Assembly (NCBI GenBank): GCA_963705635.1
Contig: CAVPKH010000001.1
Span: 372,001-436,000, forward strand
Direction of reading: 5' to 3'
DNA: 64,000 nucleotides
Origin: VRUE01 sp963705635
GTDB taxonomy: Bacteria; Actinomycetota; Thermoleophilia; Solirubrobacterales; 70-9
Below the pieces are notes generated by a model. The model did no database searches, had not been told where the DNA came from, and worked only from the letters and a program-made list of their open reading frames with translations. The position numbers and the translations under genes were made by a program. Numbering within the stretch: position 1 is the first letter of the stretch; each line of letters opens with the position of its first letter. Below are positions 56,859 to 64,000 of the stretch, piece after piece.

Positions 56859-57245
56859 ATGCTCGACCACATCGGCATCGAGGTCAGCGACCTGGAGCGC
56901 AGCAAGGCGTTCTACGAAGCGGCCCTGGAGCCGCTCGGGATTGGCCACATCATGGAGTTCGAGGGCTCGGTCGGGATGGGCAGCGAGGGCAAGCACGGGC
57001 CCAAGCCCTATTTCTGGATCCACGCTCGCGGTCGCCCGGCCGTGAGTGGCGCCCACATCTGCTTCGGTGCCCGCGGCCCCGAGCTGGTCGACGACTTCCA
57101 CGCGGCGGCGCTGGCGGCCGGCGGCGAGGACAACGGCGCGCCCGGACTGCGGTCGCAGTACCACCCCGGCTACTACGGCGCCTTCGTCCTCGACCCCGAC
57201 GGTAACAACGTCGAGGCCGTCTGCCACCAGGCCCCGCCAAGCTGA
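56859..57245 (+). CDS. VOC-family (glyoxalase-like) protein
   Basis: A 128-residue vicinal-oxygen-chelate protein starting MLDHIGIEVSDLERSKAFYE. Metal-ligand candidates are His4, the His in SGAHICFGA and Glu in GNNVEAVCH. It is like many actinobacterial dioxygenase/lyase-like VOC proteins with an ARG...PPF/YFWI middle (KPYFWIHAR). It follows the KTSC gene by 9 bases. A symmetric hairpin ends it. Confidence 0.85.
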   Translation: MLDHIGIEVSDLERSKAFYEAALEPLGIGHIMEFEGSVGMGSEGKHGPKPYFWIHARGRPAVSGAHICFGARGPELVDDFHAAALAAGGEDNGAPGLRSQYHPGYYGAFVLDPDGNNVEAVCHQAPPS

Positions 57246-57250
57246 GTTGA

Positions 57251-57287
57251 TGGCACCTTGGTCGCGGTAGGTGCGACCAAGGTGCCA
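57251..57287. terminator. Bidirectional hairpin terminator
   Basis: Perfect 15-bp arms TGGCACCTTGGTCGC/GCGACCAAGGTGCCA with a 7-base loop, fitting tightly between convergent genes ending at 57245 and 57289. Confidence 0.85.
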
Positions 57288-57288
57288 C

Positions 57289-57765
57289 TCAGTCCAGCGG
57301 CCGGTACTCGCCGCCGCTGAAGACCAGCGGGTCGCCCTCGCCGCTTGCCAGGTCGCGGACCTCGCCGGTGACGATCACGTGGTCGCCGGCGGCGACCACG
57401 TCGCGCAGCTCGCAGGCGATCCAGGCGATCGCGTCGTCGATCGCCGGAATGCCTCCCCGCTCGCTCCAGGTGACGCCGCCCCACTTGTCCGCCGCCGGGG
57501 CCTTGGTGGCGAACGAGCGGGCGATCTGCTCCTGGCCAGAGTGCAGGACGCTGATGCCGAAGTGGTTGGCCGCTTGCACCGCGAGCAGGGTGCGCGAGCC
57601 GCGGTCGAGGCAGGCCAGCATCAGCATCGGCTCGATCGACAGGGAGCAGACGGCGTTGGCCGTCGCCCCGGCCGGACCATCGGGCCCACTGGCGCTGACG
57701 ACGGTCACCCCAGTGGGCAGCATCGCCATCGCGGCGCGAAAGCGGTCGGGGTCGAGCGGGCTCAC
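57289..57765 (-). CDS. Flavin reductase-domain protein
   Basis: About 158 residues of the flavin reductase-like (split beta-barrel) family, which supplies reduced flavin to monooxygenases or acts on its own. Marks: FRAAMAMLPTGVTVVSASG at the start, ATANAVCSLSIEPMLMLACL, SRTLLAVQAANHFGISVL and a C-terminal GDPLVFSGGEYRPLD. GTG at 57765 gives SPLDPDRFRAAM; GTG at 57783 and longer frames are possible. No oxygenase partner is adjacent. Confidence 0.82.
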   Translation of the reverse strand: MSPLDPDRFRAAMAMLPTGVTVVSASGPDGPAGATANAVCSLSIEPMLMLACLDRGSRTLLAVQAANHFGISVLHSGQEQIARSFATKAPAADKWGGVTWSERGGIPAIDDAIAWIACELRDVVAAGDHVIVTGEVRDLASGEGDPLVFSGGEYRPLD

Positions 57766-57957
57766 GGCGAGATGCCCGAGCACAGGTCCGCGAATGGCCG
57801 GGGGCGTGCCTGGCCAAGCAGATCGAGGACGCGGGGTGCAGCCTCTGGTGCCAAAGGCAAATCCGAGGACGCAGAGATGCGCAGTGCCGCGTGCGTCATC
57901 CGGGCGGGCGGGGATCTGAACTCGGGCATCTAAGCGAGACAATATGATGCCCGCCGC

Positions 57958-58404
57958 GTGCGCCCGGCACTAATCACAGCTCTGGTGGTCGCCTCGGCCC
58001 TCGGTCTCGCTGCCTGTGGGTTTGGCGAGGAAGGGGTCTCGGTCTCGAAGGACGACCCCAACCACGGCGGTGCCGTTCTCTTCGCCACGCACTGCTCGGG
58101 CTGCCACACGCTCAGCGCCGCGGGAACCCAGGGCAGCGGCAATCGGGGTGTGCGCACGCAGGGGCCGAACCTCGACCAGCGAACCGAGAGCTATGAAGAC
58201 GCCCTCTTCGCGATCCAGAACGGCGGCTTCTCCGGCGCGATCATGCCCCAGAACATCCTCGTCGGCCGGGAAGCCGAAGCGGTCGCGCGCTTCGTCGCCA
58301 AGTACGCCGGCACCGAAGCGGAAACCTCGCCTCGTCCCGGCGAGAGCCTCTCCTTAAGCTCTCCGAGCCATGCTCGATCTGAAGCTGATCCGCTCCGACC
58401 CTGA
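57958..58404 (+). CDS. Cytochrome c lipoprotein
   Basis: A 148-residue membrane-anchored monoheme cytochrome c. A short signal ends in the lipobox GLAACG (Cys20), then the heme site CSGCHTL and the sixth ligand Met in GAIMPQNILVG, with the final helix AVARFVAKYAG. It probably carries electrons outside the membrane. GTG at 57958 is the start. The domain ends near 58320; the last 25 residues overlap the serS start by 35 bases and look unlike a cytochrome, so the true stop may be earlier if there is an indel. Confidence 0.82.
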   Translation: MRPALITALVVASALGLAACGFGEEGVSVSKDDPNHGGAVLFATHCSGCHTLSAAGTQGSGNRGVRTQGPNLDQRTESYEDALFAIQNGGFSGAIMPQNILVGREAEAVARFVAKYAGTEAETSPRPGESLSLSSPSHARSEADPLRP

Positions 58405-59641
58405 GCGGGTCAAGGCGGCGCTTGCCCGCCGTGGCGCCGGTGACCACGTCGACGAGCTGCTCGCCCTCGACGCACGCCGCCGCGAGCTGTTGCCGCGGAT
58501 CGAGGGCGCGCAGGCCGAGCGCAAGACGGTCTCCAAGCAGATCGGCGAAGCCAAGCAGCGCGGCGATGACGCCGGCGCGCAGATGGAGATCGTCCAGGGC
58601 CTCAAGGAGACGATCGAGTCCGGCAAGGCCGAGCTGGAGCGGGTCGAGGCCGATCTGCAGCGGATCGTGACTGCCCTGCCCAACCTGCCCGACCCCGATG
58701 CCCCGGACGGGATGACCGAGGAGGACGCTGTCGTCCTGCGCGAGGAGGGGCAGCGGCCGAGCTTCGACTTCGAGCCGCGCGATCACCTCGACATCGGCAC
58801 GGACCTGGGGCTGATCGACATGGAGGCGGGCGCGCGCGTCTCCGGCTCTCGCTTTGCCTACATCAAGGGAGACCTGGTCATGCTCGAGCTGGCCTTGGTC
58901 CGCTTCGCGCTCGACTTGGTTCGCGGCGAGGGTCACGAGCCCGTCGTGCCACCGGTCCTCGTTCGCGAGGAGGCGCTCGTCGGTACCGGCTTCCTTCCCG
59001 GTGACCGCGACCAGATCTACGAGGTGCCGAAGGACGAGCTCTTCCTCGTCGGCACCTCGGAGGTCCCGCTTGCCGCCCTCCACGCCGACGAGATCCTCGA
59101 GGCCGAGCGGCTGCCGCTGCGCTACGCCGGCTTCTCGACCTGCTTTCGCCGCGAGGCCGGCGCCGCCGGCCGGGACACCCGCGGCATCTTCCGCGTCCAC
59201 CAGTTCGACAAGGTCGAGATGTTCTCGTTCGTCGAGCCGTCGCAGTCGGCCGCCGAGCACGAGCGGCTGCTGGCGATCGAGGAGCGCATCCTCGCTGAGC
59301 TGGAGATTCCCTACCGCGTCGTCAACGTCGCCGTTGGGGATCTCGGGGCGCCGGCGGCGAAGAAGTACGACTGCGAGGCCTGGATTCCAAGCCAGGGCCG
59401 CTATCGTGAGCTGACGTCTTGCTCTAATACCACCGACTACCAGGCACGGCGCCTGGGCTGTAGGTATCGCTCTGCTGACGGCGAATCTCCGCAGACGGTG
59501 CATACCTTGAACGGCACGGCGGTTGCCGTGGGACGAACGATGATCGCCCTGATCGAGAACCGGCAGGACCGGGACGGCGGGTTCACGCTACCCACTATTT
59601 TGCATTCGTACGGTTCGCCTGAAAAGATCGGACCAAGATGA
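58370..59641 (+). CDS. serS: Seryl-tRNA synthetase
   Basis: A 423-residue class II synthetase that loads serine on tRNA. It begins MLDLKLIRSDPERVKAALAR and has the N-terminal coiled-coil arm (about 30-105) that grips the tRNA long arm. Motif 2 is FRREAGAAGRDTRGIFRVHQ, motif 3 is NGTAVAVGRTMIALIENRQ, and the serine pocket includes TSEVPLAALHA. ATG at 58370. It overlaps the next regulator gene by four bases. Confidence 0.97.
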   Translation: MLDLKLIRSDPERVKAALARRGAGDHVDELLALDARRRELLPRIEGAQAERKTVSKQIGEAKQRGDDAGAQMEIVQGLKETIESGKAELERVEADLQRIVTALPNLPDPDAPDGMTEEDAVVLREEGQRPSFDFEPRDHLDIGTDLGLIDMEAGARVSGSRFAYIKGDLVMLELALVRFALDLVRGEGHEPVVPPVLVREEALVGTGFLPGDRDQIYEVPKDELFLVGTSEVPLAALHADEILEAERLPLRYAGFSTCFRREAGAAGRDTRGIFRVHQFDKVEMFSFVEPSQSAAEHERLLAIEERILAELEIPYRVVNVAVGDLGAPAAKKYDCEAWIPSQGRYRELTSCSNTTDYQARRLGCRYRSADGESPQTVHTLNGTAVAVGRTMIALIENRQDRDGGFTLPTILHSYGSPEKIGPR

Positions 59642-60288
59642 GCACAAGTGTTCGAGACGCAAAGCGGGTCGTCCTCTGCGATGACCATGAGATCGTCCGC
59701 GAGGCGATCAAGGCCCGGATGGCGAATTCGAGCATCGTCGAGATCGTTGGCGAGGCCGGCGACGGGCGCGACGTGGTCGACGTCGTCAAGGAGCTCGAGC
59801 CCGACGTCCTGATCATCGACGTCGAGCTGCCCAAGCGCGACGGGATCGAGGCCACCAAGGAGGTCCTCAAGGCCCGGCCGCGGACCAAAGTGATCATCTT
59901 CACCGCCCATGCCCAGCCCGACCTGCTGGCGCTGGCCCTGAGAGCCGGCGCCTCGGGCTACGTGCTCAAGTCGGCGCCCGCCGAGGACATCGCCCGCGCG
60001 GTCAAAGCGGTCACCGGCGGTGGCACCTTTCTCGGCGGCGACTTCGCCGGCGGCAAGCCCTCGGAGGTGGAGAAGCTGCTCGAGCTCTCGCCGCGTGAGC
60101 GCCAGATCCTCGAGCTGCTGGCCGAGGGCCTGCGGGTCAAAGAGATCGCCGAGCGGCTGCAGCTCAGCCCGGCGACCGTGCACACCCACGTGCGCAACGC
60201 GATCGCCAAGCTCGAGGTGGACACGCGCACCGAGGCAGTCGCCCTCGCCGTGAAGTTCAGCTACCTCGGCGCCGGCGGCAAGGCCTAG
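59638..60288 (+). CDS. NarL/LuxR-type response regulator
   Basis: A 216-residue regulator: receiver domain (acidic pair CDDHE, phospho-Asp in LIIDVELPKRDG at about residue 61, switch Thr in FTAHAQ, Lys in VLKSAP) and a C-terminal LuxR helix-turn-helix (LSPRERQILELLAEGLRVKE then LSPATVHTHVRNAIAKL). No kinase is adjacent; it is coupled by ATGA to serS, an unusual partner. Targets are unknown. It meets msrB tail to tail with a four-base overlap. Confidence 0.93.
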   Translation: MSTSVRDAKRVVLCDDHEIVREAIKARMANSSIVEIVGEAGDGRDVVDVVKELEPDVLIIDVELPKRDGIEATKEVLKARPRTKVIIFTAHAQPDLLALALRAGASGYVLKSAPAEDIARAVKAVTGGGTFLGGDFAGGKPSEVEKLLELSPRERQILELLAEGLRVKEIAERLQLSPATVHTHVRNAIAKLEVDTRTEAVALAVKFSYLGAGGKA

Positions 60289-60695
60289 TCGGCCGCGGGC
60301 TTCAGCTCCAGCGCGCAGCCGTTGATGCAGTAACGCTGGCCGTTCGGGCCGGGGCCGTCGTCGAAGACGTGGCCGAGGTGGGCGTCGCAGTGCTTGCAGA
60401 CGACCTCGGTGCGGCGCATGAAGAGGCTGTTGTCGGGCCGCAGCTCGACCTGCTCGAGGTTGGCCGGCTCGGTGAAGCTGGGCCAGCCGGTGCCGGAATC
60501 GAACTTCGTGTCCGAGGAGAAGAGCTCGGTGCCGCAGCCGACGCAGTGGTACATGCCCTCGGTCTTCTCGTCCACGTACGGCCCGGTGAAGGCGCGCTCG
60601 GTGCCACCCTTGCGGGTCACCTCGTACTGCTCAGGTGTGAGCTGGTCGCGCCACTCCTGATCGGACTTCTGGACCTTCTTTGTGGTCTCGGTCAT
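60285..60695 (-). CDS. msrB: Peptide-methionine (R)-S-oxide reductase
   Basis: A 136-residue repair enzyme for methionine R-sulfoxide. Zinc-site pairs CVGCGTELF and CKHCDAHLGHVF are present, the substrate loop FDSGTGWPSF is intact and the catalytic Cys is in RYCINGCALEL. The extra Cys two residues later may serve as a resolving residue. ATG at 60695 has AAAGGAG seven bases upstream. Confidence 0.96.
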   Translation of the reverse strand: MTETTKKVQKSDQEWRDQLTPEQYEVTRKGGTERAFTGPYVDEKTEGMYHCVGCGTELFSSDTKFDSGTGWPSFTEPANLEQVELRPDNSLFMRRTEVVCKHCDAHLGHVFDDGPGPNGQRYCINGCALELKPAAD

Positions 60696-60740
60696 TGCGC
60701 TCCTTTCGCCTGTATCCAGGGTACGGGTAGGTCCTTACGG

Positions 60741-60871
60741 GGAGGTGACGGGCACTGCCTCGCCACTCCCCAAACCCCGCCGGAGGCGGGGTTAACAGAG
60801 AGCCGCTTCGCGGCTGAGAATTACCCTGCGGTGCTGGGGGAGGGAGTGTCGAGGCAGTGCCCGTCACCTCC
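60741..60871. repeat. Long inverted repeat with two inner hairpins in a divergent gap
   Basis: Perfect 22-bp arms at 60741-60762 and 60850-60871, core GACGGGCACTGCCTCG. Inside are AACCCCGCC-GGA-GGCGGGGTT (60773-60793) and AGCCGC-TTC-GCGGCT (60801-60815), giving a three-hairpin cruciform. GCTGAG occurs at 60813. It lies between divergent msrB and the thioesterase gene, so it is not an end-of-gene terminator. Confidence 0.87.
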
Positions 60872-60890
60872 TGCATAGGATCGATCCGCG

Positions 60891-61679
60891 ATGGCCGACG
60901 CGTTCTACGAGCCGGGTCGGAGTGCCGACCAGTACCTGGCTACTGAGCTTACGAGGGGTCCCTGGGATCCTGGGTCGCAGCATGCTGGACCGCCATCGGC
61001 CCTGTTGGGGCGGGAGATCGAGCGGATTGATGGGGCCGGAGAGTTCCAGGTTGGGCGGGTTGTCTTCGAGATCCTCAGGCCGGTGCCGATCGGCGCGGTC
61101 AGCGTTGAGTCGCGAGTTATCCGGCCCGGGAAGAAGGTTCAGCTTGTCGAGGCGTCGCTGAGCAATGGGGCGGGGGAGCTGATGCGGGCCACTGCTTGGC
61201 TGCTGCGGACTTCGGAGCTTGAGTTGCCCGATGGCGCCGTGGCTGAGGACGCGGCGCCGGCTGGGCCGGAGCAAGGGTGGACGCCGGAGTTCTTCCCCAC
61301 GGGGCAGGACGTCGGGTATCACACGGCGATGGAGTGGAAGGCGGTCGCGGGGGCATTCCTCGAGCCCGGGCCGGCGACGGTCTGGATGCGGATGCGGCAG
61401 CCGCTTGTCGCCGGGGAGGAGCCCTCGCCGTTGCAGCGGGCGCTGGTCGCAGCCGACGTCGGCAACGGGATCAGCGCCGTGCTCGATTGGCGCCAGTACG
61501 TCTTCATCAACGTCGACCTCAGCGTCCACTTCGAGCGCCTGCCGGAGGGCGAGTGGATCTGCGTCGACGCCGTCTCCCGGCCCCAGCCGAGCGGCATCGG
61601 CACGGCCGAGTCGGTCCTCTCCGACGCGAACGGCCGCATCGGCCGCGCCGCCCAGTCCCTGCTCATCGCCGCGCGCTGA
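60891..61679 (+). CDS. Double-hotdog acyl-CoA thioesterase-like protein
   Basis: A 262-residue protein made of two hotdog folds, as in the 4HBT_3/TesB-like family. Marks: GPWDPGSQHAGPPSALLGRE (first helix with a GPP turn) and VLDWRQYVFINVDLSVHFER in the second half. TesB-type catalytic residues (Asp, Gln, Thr) are not clearly conserved, so activity on acyl-CoA is inferred. ATG at 60891 has only AGGA upstream. Confidence 0.8.
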   Translation: MADAFYEPGRSADQYLATELTRGPWDPGSQHAGPPSALLGREIERIDGAGEFQVGRVVFEILRPVPIGAVSVESRVIRPGKKVQLVEASLSNGAGELMRATAWLLRTSELELPDGAVAEDAAPAGPEQGWTPEFFPTGQDVGYHTAMEWKAVAGAFLEPGPATVWMRMRQPLVAGEEPSPLQRALVAADVGNGISAVLDWRQYVFINVDLSVHFERLPEGEWICVDAVSRPQPSGIGTAESVLSDANGRIGRAAQSLLIAAR

Positions 61680-61747
61680 GCCGGCCCAAGCGGCAACGCA
61701 TCAGCCCTCGATCTCGCTGGGGGAGAAGTTGATGCAGTGCGGCCCGT

Positions 61748-62929
61748 TCAGCGGGTTGCGAGCAGGGCTCGGCTGCGTGGCGCGATCACCACGGCGGTGA
61801 TCGTCGCCGAGGTCAGGGCGATCGCGGCTGCGAGGAGAAAGGCGCCCTCGTAGCTGGTCAGCGCCGCCGCGGCGCCGGCCAGCGGGGCGCCAAAGCCAAC
61901 CCCGGCGTCGAAGAAGGCGGTGAAGGTGCCCAGCGCCGCGCCGCGGCGGGTGTCGGAGATGCGGCTGACGACGATCAGCGAGAGCGCGGGATAGAGGAGG
62001 GAGAAGGCAGCGCCCATCGCCAGGGCGCCGGCGAGGGCGACGGGGAGGCTGTGGGCGAGGCCGATCGTGGTCAGTCCGGCGGCCTCGACCAGCGCCGCGA
62101 CGATCGCCACGCGGACGGGGCCGACGCGGTCGGGCAGGTCGCCGCCGACCAGGCGGGTCAGCACCACCATCGTCGCGAAGGCGCCGAAAACGGTGGCGCC
62201 GTGGCCGACGCCGCGGGAGTCGAGGTGCAGGACGACGAAAGCGGCGACCGTCGCGTAGCCGATCGAGGCGAGGGCGAGGGCGGCGCCGGGGCGGATCGCC
62301 TCGCGCTCGATCAGCGGGTGGTCCTCCTCCTCGGCGAGCGGCGCCGGGTGGAAGGGGTCCGGCAGGCGGGTCGCGATCAGCGCGCCGAGCAGGGGGGCGG
62401 CGCCGGCGAAGATCCAGACCGCCGTGTAGCTGGAGGCGTGCAGGATCAGCTCGCCGATCAGCGGCCCGATGCTGAGCCCGGCCCAGACCGAGAGGCCGTA
62501 GAGGCCGATTACCCGTCCGCGCCGGTCGGGCGGGGCGAGGTCGACGACCCAGGCGGAGCTGGCGGTGAACACCGTTCCCTCGCCGGCGCCGAGCACCAGC
62601 CGCGCCGCGACCAGGCCGGGCACGCCCAGTGGCAGCAGGTACATGAAGCCGCCGAGCGCGACCAGGATCGAGCCGAGCAGCACGGTCGGCTTGCGGCCGC
62701 GATGGTCGGCGAGGCGGCCGGCAAAAGGGCGCAGCAGCAGGCCGGTGATCGCGTAGGAGCCGATCACCACGCCGACCGCGATGTTGCCCGCGCCCAGTGG
62801 GCCATGCACGAAGCGGGGGATCACCGGCAGCACCGCGCCAACCGCGACCAGGCCGCAAAAGGTGACCGCGAAGACGCCGGCAAAGGCGATCCCCGGGCGG
62901 GAGACGGGCGCCACTGCCTCCTCGCTCAC
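61748..62929 (-). CDS. MFS transporter
   Basis: A 393-residue, 12-helix major facilitator. The loop 2-3 signature GRLADHRGRKPTVLLGS and loop 8-9 version (GGDLPDRVGPVRVAIV) are present, and motif C-like GLSIGPLIGELILH suggests an exporter. GTG at 62929 overlaps the HAD stop by four bases (GTGA). The substrate is unknown. Confidence 0.9.
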   Translation of the reverse strand: MSEEAVAPVSRPGIAFAGVFAVTFCGLVAVGAVLPVIPRFVHGPLGAGNIAVGVVIGSYAITGLLLRPFAGRLADHRGRKPTVLLGSILVALGGFMYLLPLGVPGLVAARLVLGAGEGTVFTASSAWVVDLAPPDRRGRVIGLYGLSVWAGLSIGPLIGELILHASSYTAVWIFAGAAPLLGALIATRLPDPFHPAPLAEEEDHPLIEREAIRPGAALALASIGYATVAAFVVLHLDSRGVGHGATVFGAFATMVVLTRLVGGDLPDRVGPVRVAIVAALVEAAGLTTIGLAHSLPVALAGALAMGAAFSLLYPALSLIVVSRISDTRRGAALGTFTAFFDAGVGFGAPLAGAAAALTSYEGAFLLAAAIALTSATITAVVIAPRSRALLATR

Positions 62930-63711
62930 CGCAGCAGGCCGGAGAGGTCGTCGAGCACGTGGTCGGGTGCCGGCTCGGCGCGCGCGGCCTCCTCGCGCGA
63001 GCAGGCGCCGCTGAGGACGAGGATCGTTGCCAGGCCGGCGCGGCGGCCGCCCTCGATGTCGGAGGCGATCCGGTCGCCGACCATCGCCACCCGCTCAGCG
63101 CCCGCGATCAGCGCCCGCGCCTGCTCGAAGAGGTGGCGCTCGGGCTTGCCGCCGATCTCGGCGGTTTTCCCAGACGCGGTCTCGACCGCGGCCAGGGTCG
63201 CGCCGGTCCCGGGCCAGGCTCCCCCCGGCATCGGCAGGGTCGGATCCCGACTCGTGCCGAAAAGGGGCGCGCCGTTTCGCAAGGCGAAGGTCGCGGTGAG
63301 CAGCTCCGCGTAGTCGAACTCACGGTGGCCCGAGACGACGACTGCGCCGGCGTGCTGCGCAGCCTCGCCTTCCAGCAGGGTCAGGCCGGCGGCAGCCACC
63401 GTCTGCTTGAACCCCGTTGCCCCGATTACGAAGGCAGTTCCCCCGGCTCCCACACGCTCGGCCGCCAGCCCAGCCGTCGCCGCGCCCGCGGTCACGACCC
63501 GGTCGTCGGCCGCCGGGATACCGGCCTCACGCAGGTACGCCGCATACGCCGCAGGCTGGCGCACCGAGTTATTGGTGACGAAGACGATCTCCTTGCCCCC
63601 CTCGATCAGGGCCCGCAGCGCCTCCGCCGCCCCGGGGACGGGCTCGCGACCGATCCAGACCACCCCGTCGAGGTCGACCAGGAACCCATCGAATTGCTGC
63701 GCCAGCGCCAT
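62926..63711 (-). CDS. HAD-IIA family phosphatase (NagD/PGP-like)
   Basis: A 261-residue HAD hydrolase of subclass IIA. Motif I is FLVDLDGVVWIG, motif II the T in FVTNNSVRQP, the Lys in GKPERHLFEQ and motif III MVGDRIASDIEGG. This group includes NagD, phosphoglycolate and p-nitrophenyl phosphatases; the substrate is open. ATG at 63711 gives MALAQQFDGFLVDLDG. It is coupled to the MFS gene, which might export or import the product. Confidence 0.9.
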   Translation of the reverse strand: MALAQQFDGFLVDLDGVVWIGREPVPGAAEALRALIEGGKEIVFVTNNSVRQPAAYAAYLREAGIPAADDRVVTAGAATAGLAAERVGAGGTAFVIGATGFKQTVAAAGLTLLEGEAAQHAGAVVVSGHREFDYAELLTATFALRNGAPLFGTSRDPTLPMPGGAWPGTGATLAAVETASGKTAEIGGKPERHLFEQARALIAGAERVAMVGDRIASDIEGGRRAGLATILVLSGACSREEAARAEPAPDHVLDDLSGLLR

Positions 63712-63727
63712 CACCCCCAGGCTATTA

Positions 63728-63838
63728 GGGCCCATTCCGGTAGGGGTGGAACGTCCTGTGCTTTTCGCCGATTCCCAGCGCCGCCAGCAAACGCGTCTCG
63801 ACCGAAAAGTTAAGTGGAGCATCTGCCGGAATAGGCTG
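63728..63838. repeat. Imperfect inverted repeat, AAAGTTAAG class, copy 2
   Basis: Resembles the element at 34534: AGGGGTGGAACGTCCTGTG on the left and CGACCGAAAAGTTAAGTGG on the right. The outer arms (ATTCCGG and CCGGAAT) are different from the first copy but pair with each other. It lies between divergent genes. Confidence 0.75.
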
Positions 63839-63867
63839 CGACCAATCGGGTAGATACGGTCCGCTCC

Positions 63868-64000
63868 ATGAATATCTCCAACGGGCAGGTAGTGCAGGCC
63901 AGCGGTGTGTCCCGCCGCTACGGTGAGGGTGCGGCGGCCGTCGACGCGCTGGTCGACGTCAGCACCGGCTTCGAGCGCGGGCGGTTCACCGCGATCATGG
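63868..64000 (+). CDS. ABC transporter ATP-binding protein (5' part, cut by window)
   Basis: The first 44 codons of an ATPase, probably of the MacB/LolD export type. It begins MNISNGQVVQASGVSRRYGE, has the A-loop Tyr in RRYGEG, and breaks off at GRFTAIM just before the expected Walker A. ATG at 63868 lies 30 bases after a repeat element. Confidence 0.8.
   Translation, partial: MNISNGQVVQASGVSRRYGEGAAAVDALVDVSTGFERGRFTAIM

Overview
The window reads as chromosomal DNA of a high-GC aerobic actinobacterium. It most resembles the class Thermoleophilia (Solirubrobacterales). The pointers are very GC-rich third codon positions, frequent GTG and TTG starts, an E1-E2 fused oxoglutarate dehydrogenase, a decaprenyl-phosphate phosphoribosyltransferase, and three members of a secreted family starting KRLTYANVMSSIAVF that I associate with that order. 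The placement is inference. I saw no rRNA, tRNA, CRISPR array, phage or transposase gene.

Layout. 0-6 kb: truncated polyamine-type ABC ATPase, a secreted NlpC/P60 hydrolase behind a c-di-AMP riboswitch, an SDR, and a frameshifted aconitase. 6-18.6 kb: oxoglutarate dehydrogenase fusion, a two-domain acyl-CoA-reductase-like SDR, a flavin oxidase, a histidine-kinase remnant, the DPPR synthase, small conserved proteins, citrate synthase and a PfkB kinase. 18.8-31.5 kb: quinone oxidoreductase and DEAD-box helicase, a kinase/receiver pair, an APH-like phosphotransferase, two tandem YANVM proteins, acyl-CoA dehydrogenase, a RibD-like reductase, sulfotransferase, flippase-like protein and a TetR pair. 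31.5-40.5 kb: small proteins, CBS protein, double ThyX-like protein, AEC permease, fadD and a third YANVM protein. 40.5-55.5 kb: the whole 14-gene complex I operon (nuoA to nuoN, minus strand). 55.5-64 kb: KTSC, VOC, flavin reductase, cytochrome c, serS, NarL-type regulator, msrB, thioesterase, MFS, HAD phosphatase and the start of an ABC ATPase.

Metabolically the genes fit aerobic heterotrophy on fatty acids: fadD and acyl-CoA dehydrogenase feed acetyl-CoA to citrate synthase, aconitase and oxoglutarate dehydrogenase, and NADH goes to complex I.

The most unusual signal is not a gene. At least 19 long inverted repeats sit at gene borders and in four cases inside or at the ends of reading frames (kgd, nuoG, nuoJ, nuoM). 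They fall into a few classes with a conserved inner sequence, while the outer stems differ completely between copies yet stay perfectly self-complementary. Several stems include stop codons of neighbouring genes. A second oddity is that about 13 frameshifts fall only at 2.6-4.0 kb and 52.1-56.8 kb, in conserved genes, which suggests local consensus errors rather than gene decay.
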